A stretch of 64,000 bases of DNA, taken from NCBI GenBank assembly GCA_036245805.1, contig BTRK01000004.1, positions 16,616,001-16,680,000 of the forward strand, in the 5' to 3' direction. The stretch comes from Pristionchus mayeri (taxonomy: Eukaryota; Nematoda; Chromadorea; Rhabditida; Neodiplogasteridae). Below are positions 33,984 to 46,570 of this stretch, piece after piece. The notes under the pieces were generated by a model. The model was not told where the DNA came from, searched no databases, and was given only the letters and a program-made list of their open reading frames with translations. The first letter of the stretch is position 1, and each line of letters starts with the position of its first letter. Both the position numbers and the translations under genes were made by a program.

Positions 33984-36900
33984 TCATGAACAAAATTTGC
34001 CGACTGAACAGGGGGATCGTTCGCAGATGTAGAGATTGTCATCGGAGCAGTCTTCGGAGAACCTGTGGAGAGCGAGAATAGGAGAATGAGAGAGAGAAAG
34101 ATAAAGAGAGTGTGAGAGACGAGAGAAAATATCGGACCATTGACTATTGAATCCAACAGTCTGTCGTGATATAGCACATCTCCCTTTATTGGAGTCAGGC
34201 TCGCCCGTTGCCCAGTTTGAATACGGGGAGGTGCTCTGAACGGAGTTCGTTAAATGAGATGAGACAGTCTCTCACGTCATCGATCCACTCCCAATTGTCC
34301 CCGTTGAACTCATCGCCGATCCAGAATGGCTTCTTCGTCCCGAATTGAGAAATAACTACAATATATTAGAAAAATAAGCAATACAAGACAATTATACACT
34401 TCAAGATAAGCATTAGATTCAAAATAATGGACGATGAACATACGTTGCATTAAGAAGAGTTCCTTGTCCTGCTGATGTATCGTAGTCAGAATCGCTCCTT
34501 CTGATTGGCACGCATCCTTAGCTAGAGCGTACGGATCAGTGGTCGATTGAGTGGTGTAGCAGCCACCTCGAATACACCACTTACTCCGATCTAATCCATT
34601 TGACTTACCAACGGCCGTACTTCTCTGAGAGTCATCAGGAGTGAATGTACTCATTCCAGCGGGACAGAAACAGTTCGCTTCAATTCTTTATTTGGGAAAG
34701 CAATAAGAGGGAATGCATCTCACCATCACAAAGAAGCTGCAGATCCAAGTTTGAATTATCGTTAAATCCCGTATTGTAATATCCAGGAGAGGCTAGATTG
34801 TTGAAGGTGGTGGAGAGTGAATCCGAGGGGTCGACTTCTGATTCGAATCTTGAAATTCGAATAGAAGATTCTCGAACCGGAGACTGCAATGATCCCTCCA
34901 TCGATCTTGAACAACTCTGCATCGAAGAGTAGATCACTGTGGGAGGAATCAGAAGCTGCGATGATGTAGATGACCTGTCGAGTGGAAGGACGAGAAGAGG
35001 CAGAGAAGAGAGACAGCGCGCTCTCAATTCCACTACAAAGATAGTGTGACGTGCACGAAATTCGATTCGTATCCAATAAACTGACCTTCCAATTTTAGCC
35101 GAATTCGACGTCGATGGCGTCAGCTTGACAGGAGTTTTCACGGGCGTTAATAGGTCATTTATCACCTGAATCGAGACCAGATCATTTCGCAACAGAGTTG
35201 GGAGAATTCGTACGGTTATAGAATGATCGCCTTCCATGGGGGTCCGACAGGTAAATGGTAAATGTAATCTTTCGCCCCTCTCGTTTACCTCAGCCTTATC
35301 CGAAGCAGTGATGATTCCAACTCGGGAGAACTTCTGAATGGGCTGTTGGAGCGTGGCGTCGTTGCCGATAGTGAGAGAGAGAACTATCGAATCGATCATC
35401 GACGATGCCTGAACCTTTGAGAATGTGGGATTGTACATTGTTATGTCTCCTTGTGTTTCCATTAGGGGTGCTTAGCGATGCAGCCTACTCTCATGTGAAA
35501 TCTCCTAAACGTCCAGGCCTTATCTCGGACCTTATCGATGGCAGTAGTTCCCATGGACTGGGAGACATCGACGACGAAGACGACGTCGATCCAGAGAGAG
35601 GGGGCGAAAGAGGCAATGCCCGCAGTGAGATCACAACCACACGAGTAGGAAGCTGCAGTGAAAGAAAGTAAAGATAAAAGGGAAAGTTGGAACTCACTAC
35701 TGGGTTTAGCGGGAGGAAGAGTAGGAGGAGGCTCAGTTGAATTGAGAGCTGTGAAGAAATACGAATGGAAAATGGTCGGAAAGAAACGAACGAGTCGTGG
35801 CAATTCTGAGGAAGAAGAGGTCGTCGTTCTTCCATTGATCATCTGGCACGTGAGTGAAGTAGTTGATGGCGAGGAAGTCTGCCTCCAGAATTTGATGGAC
35901 GTCACCGGCGACGATTCTGAAGGGGGTGTGATAACACGGTTACGTCATTCTATACACTTTTTCGCAATCCAACCGATCGAGACAGTGTGTAAGATGCAAA
36001 TACGATGCCCGAATTTCGAATTCTAGTGTTGAAATTATTTGCCATCTCATTTGCTGTACTCTCTAGAGTTTGAGCAACGATGGCGCGCTCACTTCTATAC
36101 ACTCTCGCGTCTCGACTGCTTTAGAGATAATGCCGAATGAAGAGAGCGTGGCGTCGTCTCTCGAACTCTACTACTCACGGGAGAGTGCTTCCCGTGCAGT
36201 TTTTCTCCTTGCATTGAGCTGTGAACACGAGTGAATTTGCATTCGAGGAATCGAATCGTGCGATTCCGTCAACATGGAACTTGAGATCGGCACTGAAGTA
36301 ATACAGATTGATGTTCGTCGCTCTCTCTGGCTCGCTCTTTCACTACCTTATTGTAGGAGATAACCACACGAATTTATCCTCGTCTCCGTGTTGAACGATG
36401 GCATTTGATTTCCCAGATCCGACAAGAAGAACGTCATAAGAGACAGAGCCGAGTGAAACTAAAAGAGGAACCCTTGTTCTGTTTCTTTGCCCTGACTCAT
36501 ACAAAAGACATAGAACACTGTAGACTTTCTTGCAAAGCCATCCTCCTTCTCATAAGACCTCTAAACACTTACGGTATGCGCCTGATCCCCAGTAGGTCAG
36601 CGTGATGATTCCATCATTGGGCACGTTAATGGTCACAGCTGTATCCCATGCGAAGAGAGAGAGACGATCATCGCAACTGAAGTCCATTCGTCATGTCGTT
36701 ATCACAGCGAAAGTCTCACCGTGAGCTACCGTAGTAGAACATGTCCTCGCTCGCTCCATTACCCAGCCCAGTGTAGAAATTGAGAGGTTCCTGTGGAAGT
36801 TGGAATGGACGAATGAAGAGGAGAGAGAGAGAGAGAGAGAGAAACATGAGGATCTACCTGAGTGTTATTACAGGCGAAATCGATGAGGAGTCCACCCCGA

Positions 36901-37662
36901 GGGGAGGCAACCGTGAAGTTGTAGCCACGATAACTGCTGTGATGCAACTGAGAGAGGAAAGAATCGGTATAGGCAATACACAGATTGAAGAGGAAAGTCG
37001 GCTGGTAGAGCACCGTGTTCCATAGGAGGATCACTGACAGCGGATCCCTTCGCAGTCAGGAGCGTTGTCTCGATGGACGAGAAGAAGACAGTGAACTCAT
37101 AGGAGCAATCGATTCCCTCCCCTCCGTCTTCCCTCGTCGTGATAATTTGCCACTGATTCACATTTGTGAAGCCATCTACGCAGCCAAGAATTGCAGCTTC
37201 TGCGAAACTGCAAAGAAATGTGTGATGATATGGAAAGATCGTTAACAACATGAGAATGTTGGCACACACAAGTATTTGAATGAATGTGAGGAATTACCTC
37301 GTTCGTCCCTTTCCACTTCCATCTACGAAGTACACTTCAGTCGTCCAAGGGGCGGAATCTGATGACGCCTCAGAGACCGTAGGAATCTAAATCCACTTCC
37401 TAAATTTGCTTATCATCGCTTATAACTTACAAATTCATCGAGGGCCACGCACGCGCTTGTCGTGTAGAATATCGTCTGATCTCGGATTAGCTAAAATATC
37501 AGCATATGATACTAAAATATTATCATAAGACCTACTTTCTTCACTTGATTGCACGTGAATGTGTACGCATTTACTCCTAAAAATAGTAATACATCATGTA
37601 TTTAGTTGCGGAAAAACGATACCGTATATTGCAAGGGCTACAAGGGCAAGAAGAAGTCGCAT
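33984..37662 (-). CDS. Secreted CUB-VWA-C-type lectin protein
   Basis: ATG 37662 starts a signal peptide (MRLLLALVALAIY). Exons down to about 36590 encode a CUB-like region (YRGYNFTVASPRGGLLIDF, NVPNDGIITLTYWGSGAY). A Pro/Thr linker (NSTEPPPTLPPAKPSS) follows, then a von Willebrand A domain with the MIDAS motif in WIDVVFVVDVSQSM (about 35600-35530) and GIESALSLFSASSRPSTRQ. The C-terminal C-type lectin domain has ACQSEGAILTTIHQQDKELF, PFWIGDEFNGDNWEWIDD, YSNWATGEPD and CSDDNLYICE. The stop is at 33984-33986. This domain combination is typical of nematode CLEC proteins expressed in gut or epidermis and often induced by infection (known for the class). A 45-nt intron near 34865-34820 is needed to keep frame. 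EPD in place of EPN/QPD makes sugar binding uncertain. Several junctions in the CUB part are provisional. Confidence 0.85.
36821..36841. repeat. (GA)n microsatellite
   Basis: About ten GA dinucleotides in an intron of the lectin gene. Confidence 0.8.
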
Positions 37663-38347
37663 GGCAGACGATTGGAGAGCGATAAATCAATCGACGAATT
37701 TATACTCATCCTCAAGCTGACAAATCGATTGATCTTGATCTTTCTTATCAGTGGAAATGCAGAAATAATCAGCATGGGAGTACACAGTTTTCACGATTAA
37801 TGCACATCGAACTGCCGGAAACAAATAGAATACTGTTAGGATGGCATATTAAAAATTAATTTTCAAGTATCATTGTTTTTGGCTCTTGAGAAAGAACAAG
37901 AAATAGTCCAATAACGTCTAAAGGAAAAGGGGTTCCTCTCAGTTTCGCACATATGGGGAAGTGCGCAATTCATGCATAGGAAGGAAGGGGGTTAAAGTCC
38001 GAAAATCCGGCACAGTTCGGACCAACACGACATGATGACATTTCAGATCATGATCCCCTTGCATACTGCACCACATATTGACACGGCGGCGACTTGGACA
38101 CCTGTGAAAAAAAAAACTTGGGACGTAATTTTAGAAAATGGTGGCGTAGAACATCATACATCGGATATTAAAATTGTACACTTGTTGCACTCATCGTAGA
38201 TTCTTTATCACATTTTTACATAAAAATACAACTTTTATCAACATGTCGCAAAGACGCTGGGGGTTGAATACTCTGAGAGGAATATTGCAAAAAGTGAATA
38301 CGACTTTTAAATGTGGCCATAGGGCATAATCTTACAGAAATTTACAG

Positions 38348-41300
38348 TTAGTTACTCTCGTTCGTCGATTTCTTCTTTTCTTTTCGTCTATTCTTCTTCT
38401 TCTTTTCTTGCTGCTGCTCATGAGCTTCGACTTCCTTGAAGAGATCCGAAATGAGCATTGGCTTGTACTGCGGTCGCTCCGTGAAGTCAGAAGTGTCGTC
38501 CACGATGAGCTCCTGGAATGAACGATTGAGCAAGAATCGAAAGCGGGCAGAGTTCTCTGAATAGCTTCTAAGGTGTGAATATAACTCGATAATATAATGT
38601 ACAGTTAATGATTATTTCGACTGTGATGATTACGTTTTTTGTCCACTAGTACTCACATTATGTCTTTAAAATAGTGTCACTATGATTTTCACCGCCATTG
38701 AGTGCAATCAACCTTGATACATTGCGGTTCTAAGGGTTAAGTTAGAGTACTACAGACCTATTAGTCTGCTTCCTGTTTTGCAGAAAGCGCTAACTGGGCT
38801 GCTCAACAAGAGGTATGGATCGGTACTGGATGGAAATAGAAGCTGGGAACAAATGGGATTCAGACGTGGTCATTCCACAGTTGACGCTATCCACACTCTA
38901 AAATCTGTCATTGCTCACTGTGTCGACTATAGGCTGCCGATCTATCTGCTTTTTGTAGACATTTCGAAGGCCTTTGACAGTGTATACACGGAAGCGGTGT
39001 TCAAGGCGATAGAGTTAGAAGGGATTCCCTCGGAAGTCGTTTCTTTCCTCGCAAGCCTTTCCCAGGAAAGTAGAAATGTGGTGGTGGTTAATGGCAAGGA
39101 GGTCAACATAAAGGTGGGAAGGGGTGTGCGACAAGGTGATTGTTTGTCACCTAGGCTATTCACTGCGGTTCTAGATATGGCACTCCGTCGGCTAAATTGG
39201 GCAAATAAGGGAGTAAGTATCAATGGTCGGTTTCTGTCCCATATTCTTTTTGCTGATGATGCCGTTCTCATTTCTCACGATGAACGACAGATTCAGACGA
39301 TGGGAAGGGAATTAGAGCGTGTACTTGCTACAGTGGGATTGGGTCTCAATGGCGATAAAACTGTCGGAATGAGTTCGTCGGAATGAGGCGATAAAACTGT
39401 CGGAATGAAGCCTGATCAAAGGGATGTAAGAATAGGAGGAAAAGTAGTAAAATTGCAAGATAAGGTGGTCTACTTGGGAAGCGCAATCGCAGTCAGCGGA
39501 AACGATGACTGTGAAATCACCCGACGCATTCAAGCTGGTTTTGGTGCTTTCCACAAACACCGCACTTTTCTTATCAACAAGGGTATTCCAATGGCACATA
39601 CACGTCGGCTTTTCAACGGCTGCATACTTCCCGCTGTGGTTTACGGTTGTGAATGTTGGGCTCTGACCAAAGCACAAATGAATCGATTATCGGTGGCTCA
39701 AAGAAAAATGGAACGTTGGATGGTTGGCTGTACTGTGCTCGATCATGTCTCTAATGAGCGGTTGCGAGATTCAACTAGAGTTCAGGACTTCGTTCGCACT
39801 GCTCAGAAAAGGAAATGGTTTTGGTTGCATAAGATCGCGAATGATGATTGCCGGAAGTGGAGCCGATCTGTGATCGAATGGATTCCGCGGAGAAAGAGGA
39901 GCCGCGGCCGCCCAATCACGAGATGGAGCGACTCTTTCCGCAAAGCAACAGGCCCAAATTTTCTCAATCAAGCACGAAGCTCTAACTGGAACACCATGCA
40001 CATCAGAGCTCTCGCCTGATCTCCCGAGAATCTAATGACCTCTAGATAAATGTGTTAAAATCGTAAAAAAAAAAAAAAAACTACCTCGAGTGCTTCCTTT
40101 GTGGATTCATTCACTGGCGGCAGACTCTCAGCGGGTATGGTGGTGAAGTGGGCGGAATCAAGGACGGTCGACCAGACCCAGGGTGTTGGTTCGACACATC
40201 GGAGCAGCGTTGGATTGCCGATGATGATGAGCGCCTGCTGCTGTCGAGAGACGGCGACGTTGCATCTGCAAGTATACATGTCTTCATTGCCATCATGATA
40301 AAATATTTCGAGTAATTAGAGTTCCTTTTAGGTTTTGCCCCACTAAGAGATAACAGAAGAACGCGATGAAGGAACCGTATTCGATTCATTAGAGAGCGCA
40401 GGAGATGTGAAATCAGTAATGTTCGACGGTGAGCGAAAGTATAAAAACACGCTATCTAACACACCGTTCCTTGCTGGAGAAGAAAGGCGTGCGCTTGTCA
40501 GAGCGCGTTGTCATCACGATTACGATCGGTTTCTCTTTACCCTGCAAACCGAAGTGTATGAGAAACCAATGGCTTAAAATGGTTCACTTTCCACCTTTTT
40601 CATAATAGTGAACCCAAATCTGTCCAACAACTATACATCTGGCACTCTGTCTATAATCGGCAGTATCGTATTTCCTAGAAACTGCTTCATTCTCACCTGC
40701 GCCGAGTCGACAGTGTGCAACTCGTAATTCGTGCCGAGTTGCAGCTCCAGCTTCTTCTTCTGATCCTTGTACAGACAGATGATCATGATATCGTCCTTCT
40801 TCTCAGGAGGGAACATTTGGAGCAACCTTAAAATGCGCGCGTTTCAGTTGACTCCTTTGAACAAACGTCGAGATGTGTAATACCAGGGTACAATAACGAG
40901 TTCGCAAAGAACTTACGAGAGGAGAGCCTGTATCTCGCTCCTGTTGCACACTGATCGTTGCTCGCCAAAGGAGTGACTGCCGGAATTGGCGACGAAGAGA
41001 AGCTGAGGACGACCCCGCTCGATGAGACCCGCATCGGAGAGAGGGAAGTACTGCTCCCGCTGAAAAATTCCAATTTACCATTTTTCGGACAAAGTGAGAA
41101 ACAACAAACACAACAGTTGCGCTTGGCCTGATTGATTCTCAATTTTAGGCTTTCATGAAGCTTAGTGAATATGAGAGTGAAAGCTGTCTTTTCCGAGTTA
41201 CAGTACCTTCCAGGAAACGAGTTGTCCGTCGTAGGAGAGCCCGTTGTAAGGGTCGACGAGTCGCTGCGGCGCTCGATAGACCTAAAATACGATATTTTCG

Positions 41301-44300
41301 TGAAAAATATGTTGGTCATTTTTAACGCAAAAGGGAGGATGTTCTACTACTTCGTCTGTGTGACAAACGAAAGAAAGCAACTCATATCATACTCATATCG
41401 AAATCAAATGAACAGCTTACCTCGAGCAGTTGTACTGTCGGAATGTTCTTGTGCTCTAGGGCGACGGAGAGCGCAGACCTAGCGGTGAGCAAGTGGCCGA
41501 TCACCTACAATTATTCCACGAACTTTTACTGACCTCAAAGGAGCAAACTCAATTGGAATTGAGACAACAGTGCACTTCAACCGTTCAGGAGGGATTCTCA
41601 CCGATGAGTCGAACAAGAAAGGTGGCAGTTGTTTGTTGTCTCCAATTAGGACAAAGCTCGCGCGAGGAAAGAGTCGGATGAGACAGTAGAAGGTGCTCTC
41701 GGTGAGGAGAGAGGCCTCATCGATGATCACTCGTGTAACACTCTGAAATGTAATTACATTCTAAATTCTCAACATTGGCATTAAAGGGGGAGTAGGCAAA
41801 CGCGCGCCCGGTTGAAATATGTTTCAATTAGCTAACGAACTCCCTTCAAGTCGCGTGATCTCTCGCTCGTTGCCTGAGCATTCCCTGATTTGGCTCCCAG
41901 CCAACTACCGATATCTCTGTTCGGAATGGAGAAATAAATGTGAAAATTTCGAAGCTTCTTATCGTTGGGGATATCTAGGCCGTGCACATGAAAGCTTCAA
42001 AAATTGAGTTTTGCCTTTACTCCTCCTTTAATGAAACCAGTTGTTCATCGCAAAAAGTTTGAATAGCTAAGAAGTAATTTTAATGGCCAAAACAATACCG
42101 TCAATAGCTTCTGGATGCCCTTCTCTCTCTTGTTCTGCAGGTAGCACAAAGCGAGGTCGACAGTGGAGAGGAGAATCTGTGGTTGGAGGTACTTCTCCAG
42201 TGTAGCCTGCAATCGATGCCCAATAAAACATGCTGTTTAAGAAAATAGTTTACATATTGTTGAAAGAATGGCTTGCACCTTGTGAAAGGGACACAAAAGA
42301 ATCACAAAATGATGTTGATTCAATGTCTCCACTTGTCGTGAGAACATAGCATTAGTAGTACAATCAAAGTTGCCGATAAATTCGAATACCTTTGCCTTGC
42401 GCAGCTGCGTGTGCCACTGGAAAGTGAGCTTGCGCTTCTCATTGTAGCCTAATCTCCGTGAGCGATCTTTCTTGGCTTCTTTCAAAATCGTATCAAGCTC
42501 GATGAACTGCTGCATAATGATCAGGTCCGAGTCCTCGGCGTTTTCCATGTATCTGAAATTGCCCCTATGGAACAACAAATAAAATAGTAATAACATTGAA
42601 TCTGACATTCTGGACCGTGAAACGTACATGTTGTAATTAGGCAGGAGAGTTTTGATGTCGTATGGCACCCTCGACTCTAGGTCTGTCCGAAGCAGCGATT
42701 TGATGTAGTAGACTCTGAAATATACATTTCACCCTATGCCATCACTACCAGTCTCGATCTGATTAGTACCAGCACAATTTGCGTAGGGGATAAGGATAGC
42801 CAAACCTGAGTCGATTCTCATCGAATGATTTGAGCGAGTAGGAGAGATTCTCAACAGCGACATTCTGCACCGCTAACAGCAATTGCACTTCGCCAGGTAT
42901 GGAAATATTAATTATAATAATTTATGTAATAACCTGAATAATATCCAAACAACTGTCTCATCTTCCCTACTGATGAATAATACTCAGTCTCAGTAGCATC
43001 CCCTTCGCAACATCTCGTGAGAGTGCGTTTACATAGACGCTGCCTCTCTTTCTCTGCACAATCTCTACTGGCACTCAATTTTAGTCTATTGACGATAACA
43101 TTTGCAATTGGATTTCTCACTTGAAAGCTACTCGGTTGTCCACGAGCGAGGCTGCCATGGCTGCGGCCACGGTAGTCTTGCCCGAGCCCGGCGGAGATAG
43201 AATGCAGAAGGCGGGCACATTCATGCCGTGGTACCTAAACTGTGAGGATGAGTGTGTTGAGCATACATATGTATTTTCATCTATACATACATTATCATCT
43301 AAATGTGAGCTGATTATCGCTTCGCGTTTCCCTTTTTATATCGGAAGTCGAGTGCATTTCCTACATGGATAGCGCCTGCTGCTGCTGGTCGTTGGGCGTG
43401 AAGACACTGCCGTCGGCCTTCCGTATCAAAAACGAGCGAAACGGAGGAGGACACTGCACATAAATACTATTCAGCATACTCCAAATTTTACGGAATTTTT
43501 TACTTGCCATTTTGATCCAAAGATGCTCGATATTCTCACCGGTTTCTGCACGTTCCCGTACAAATATTCGAATAGCGCGGGCAGCTCGGCACTCATATCC
43601 GTTGCCATGGGCCGACGTCCGATAGGGTTCTCCAGCTCCGCCAATCGTGCCTCGATCAACTCCAGCGACGAGAGGGTGATGTTCTGCTTCTCGACGTGTT
43701 CGAGAATCGCCGAGCACTTGGGTCGCTGAAAAAAATAGATTTTTGAAAATTCCAGATCTACACCGAGACGTGCAAATTTGATCGATTTGTTGATACTAAC
43801 TTTAATCTTCTGTTTGGGATCAAAGTTGGGGAACTCCTGTTTCATCCGGGGATGGGGCGCGCATCTGCAAGTTAGATATTTTTTTCGAGGAACTCCAGAA
43901 CTTCTCGCGCCCTCAGGTAGATAAGAGATCGATAGGGGTTTTTACCATGCAGTTAGCAGAACAGATTCGCTCACTTCAGTACGGTGATTCTGTTGTTGCC
44001 GCCTCGAGGATGCGAGATGGAATTGACGTTGAGGAAGATCTTGTTCTTCTTCTCTCTCCACGTCCCGCCATTCTTGTCCACTATCTTCTTGTCGAGTACC
44101 ATAGACACGTAATCCACAACGTACACCTGAAGAAGTTGAGTTCATCTTGAAATAAGCCAATTTAAAGCAAAAAAATATAAATTTTGATTGAGAAATATTC
44201 TAATTATGCGAAATCACACCTCTGATAGGACGATTAGCTCGGGTGGATCGACACTTTGCACCACCACATTCACGGATTCTTTCGGACGAATCAGCTCACG

Positions 44301-46570
44301 GAAGCGAATTCTGAAGAATTGTTAATCACCGATTCTGACAACTCAACCTGTTTTGTGATACCTATTCTTATTAATTGATCATTATGGTTTTTTGTTAGAG
44401 AACAATTTGCAGAAATCTATAAGTACGCTAGCCACAGTTTGAGAAAACGATATCGTGCTCTCCTAATTTATCTTCACTGTCTCTTCTTGATAGGTAAATA
44501 TTGTTTGTAAATTGAAGAAACGATTGGCCCGAATTTCGAATACTATTAATCGCGCACCCCAATCCGAAGAGCTGAAGAAGTTCCTGCTCCGGAATCTTTG
44601 CAAGGCGCAGTCGACGCTCCAGAAAGTCGCGCAATTCCTCGGAAACTGGCTTGATCTGAGAACGACACGACATTGATACTCAAAAATCATGGGTCCAATT
44701 ATATTTCACATTTATACTGATGATATGATGCATATTTACAAATAATAAATGATGTTAATGCAAGTCGTCCAAAATAATCCAAAATACTACCGACCGTCTC
44801 AGCGAACACGCCGGTGTTCATGCTGGTACTTCGGACGTTGGCCACCAGATGCGCGTACTGGGTCTTATTCTTGGGTGGTTCGACGGGGTAGACCCAGGCG
44901 GAGGAGGTATCCACCATCACTGCCTCGTACAGCGCATTCTCCGACAGCTGCTGCTCCTGAACGAATAGTTGTTGTTTTTTTATCGGAAGCAAATAATTGA
45001 TTCATCTTTTGCTATATTTAATTAACTTGTTCAGTAATTAGAAGTAATTCTAATCCGAACATGCTCAAAGCCTAACTTGCGACCAAGGAAGAATTAGCCA
45101 GCCGCACTGTTTTAGGAATTTCATTAGTATTTTGCAAGCAACACAATCTATCTCTTGGTTTAGTTGTATGAATAAAAGTTATGGCGTGGAAATTTTCAAA
45201 GGAGAACTCGGGAGAACTTTGAATAACTCGGCTCAAACTCAATATTGTGGCTCCTAACGAAGTACACATGTTCCTGAATAAAAAACCACCCCTGAGCCCA
45301 AATTTCAAGTCGCTAGCTCATCTAGAACTGAAATGGCAGCAAGGAGAACTTTTTTCTCCGTCGAGTTCTCCTTTGAAAATTTCCACGCCATCAGTGGTTT
45401 AGCTAACATAAGTCTTTACTCACCTCATTCTGACATTCTTGCGTGAATCTTTTCGCATGAACAGTAATGAAGGAGGGTGACCAATTGCACACCGCACGCG
45501 CGTCTCCAGTTTCCTGCAGATTACTTTTTTCCCCTTAATTATGCAATGCCTGGGTTCAATGTTTCGCAATTGTAAGTAGATTAAACCGAGAGGTTAATGG
45601 ATGTGAAATTCTATTATGTGAGCAAGTTCAGAGTCTCACCATCACTTTGGCGACGTAGATTATGTCTTCCCAAGGAGTGCCTGCAGCTGAATCGACTCGC
45701 CCGAATCGTTCGGGCGCGACGGACCAGACTATCGGGTACTCGGCCTGTAGGAACCATAAGTCAGTAAACGCTAGCTTTATCAATTTTTATTTTCTTCTTC
45801 AAATGCTTATCGCAAATAATTGCCGGTAAATTTTCCACCGGTTTGCTGAAAAAGTGATATTTATAAAATAGTTTACTCATAGTTTTGCTCTCACCTGAAG
45901 CTTGAGAGGGTGCAGTTTGCACTTTTCGGGCAGTTTGTGTAGGTCAAACACGGCAAAGAGATGGCCCTCAACGCACTGCTCGACGATGGCCTTAGTAGGA
46001 GCGACGATGTACCGGAGATCCTTCCTGCAAGAGGACAATAATTTTTACGAATGAATACCACGTTTTCACTCAAAATGACGCATTTTATTGCATCTAATGT
46101 GAATAGATAGATTCGAACAGTTCTTACCTGTCTGGCATGAACACCTCGAAGTGACTGGCTTCGAGCACCGTCCACTCTCCCTTATTCTTCGTGGCTCCCG
46201 TGTGGCGGTAGAGGACGGGTCTCGGGGCAGCCTCGTTTCCCTCCGCAATCCTCATTCCGCCCATCCCCTCGGCGACGGCGTCGACCATCTCGTAGCTGTC
46301 GTCGTCTGACGAAGACGGAGACTTGCGACGACGTTGCTGCTGAGGCGCGGCCTCCTTATCGTGCCGCGTCCGAAACGCGACGACGTCCGCCAGCGTGATG
46401 CACTCGCGACGCGTCTTGGCGCGGCCCGCATCCGGTGCCGCGATATCCGCCTTCTTGGCAAACTTCTGCGGCGGCGGATGGCAGTCGGGCGGGTCCATGA
46501 CGGCGCTGATCCTGAAGGCGCGCCGCACGTTGAGATGCGCAGCCCAGGGATGGGAAGCAGGGCCCGCCAT
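38348..46570 (-). CDS. SF1 helicase, Upf1/DNA2-NAM7-like
   Basis: About 23 exons encode roughly 1,050-1,100 residues. ATG 46570 directly follows TTTTCAG, a trans-splice-like acceptor. The first exon (to 46128) is a disordered region (QQQRRRKSPSSSDDDSYEMV). The helicase core begins with the Q-motif-like VFTPNDQQQQALSM (43455-43365). Walker A LSPPGSGKTT is at about 43190-43170 and Walker B IIDEAS at about 41725. Motif III is GDNKQLPP. Motif V is GKEKPIVIVMTTRSD (about 40540). Motif VI is CNVAVSRQQQALIIIG (about 40265). The last exon 38512-38348 ends in a Lys/Glu-rich tail. It should hydrolyse ATP to unwind nucleic acid; an RNA-surveillance or small-RNA role is only inferred from the clade. Introns host a TTAA MITE, a foldback MITE and, in the last intron, a dead non-LTR element. 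The junction after the Walker A exon (near 43110-42900) is unresolved. Confidence 0.88.
38735..40080 (+). pseudogene. Truncated non-LTR reverse transcriptase with poly(A) tail
   Basis: The reading frame enters at YYRPISLLPVLQK (about 38748) and continues through EQMGFRRGHSTVDAIHTL, FVDISKAFDS, GVRQGDCLSPRLF and the active-site box FADD. A TGA stops it at 39384-39386. The same frame resumes to 40019 with the tail RGRPITRW. The stop lies in a 36-bp tandem duplication: the 22-bp GGCGATAAAACTGTCGGAAT.. occurs at 39351 and again at 39387. The endonuclease half is missing (5' truncation). An A17 tract ends the copy at about 40080. It is a different family from the RTE at 6 kb (poly(A) tail, diverged RT). 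It lies antisense in the last helicase intron. Confidence 0.85.
41781..42031. mobile_element. 251-bp MITE with TTAA ends, copy 2
   Basis: Begins TTAAAGGGGGAGTA and ends TACTCCTCCTTTAA. The interior matches 17428-17679 almost throughout (for example AATTTCG(A/G)AGCTTCTTATCG). It is inserted in the helicase intron just upstream of the Walker B exon. Confidence 0.8.
45181..45391. mobile_element. Foldback MITE in a helicase intron
   Basis: A perfect 30-bp inverted repeat starts ATGGCGTGGAAATTTTCAAA at 45181-45210 and is complemented at 45362-45391, enclosing about 150 bp without coding potential. No clear target duplication was identified. Confidence 0.7.
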
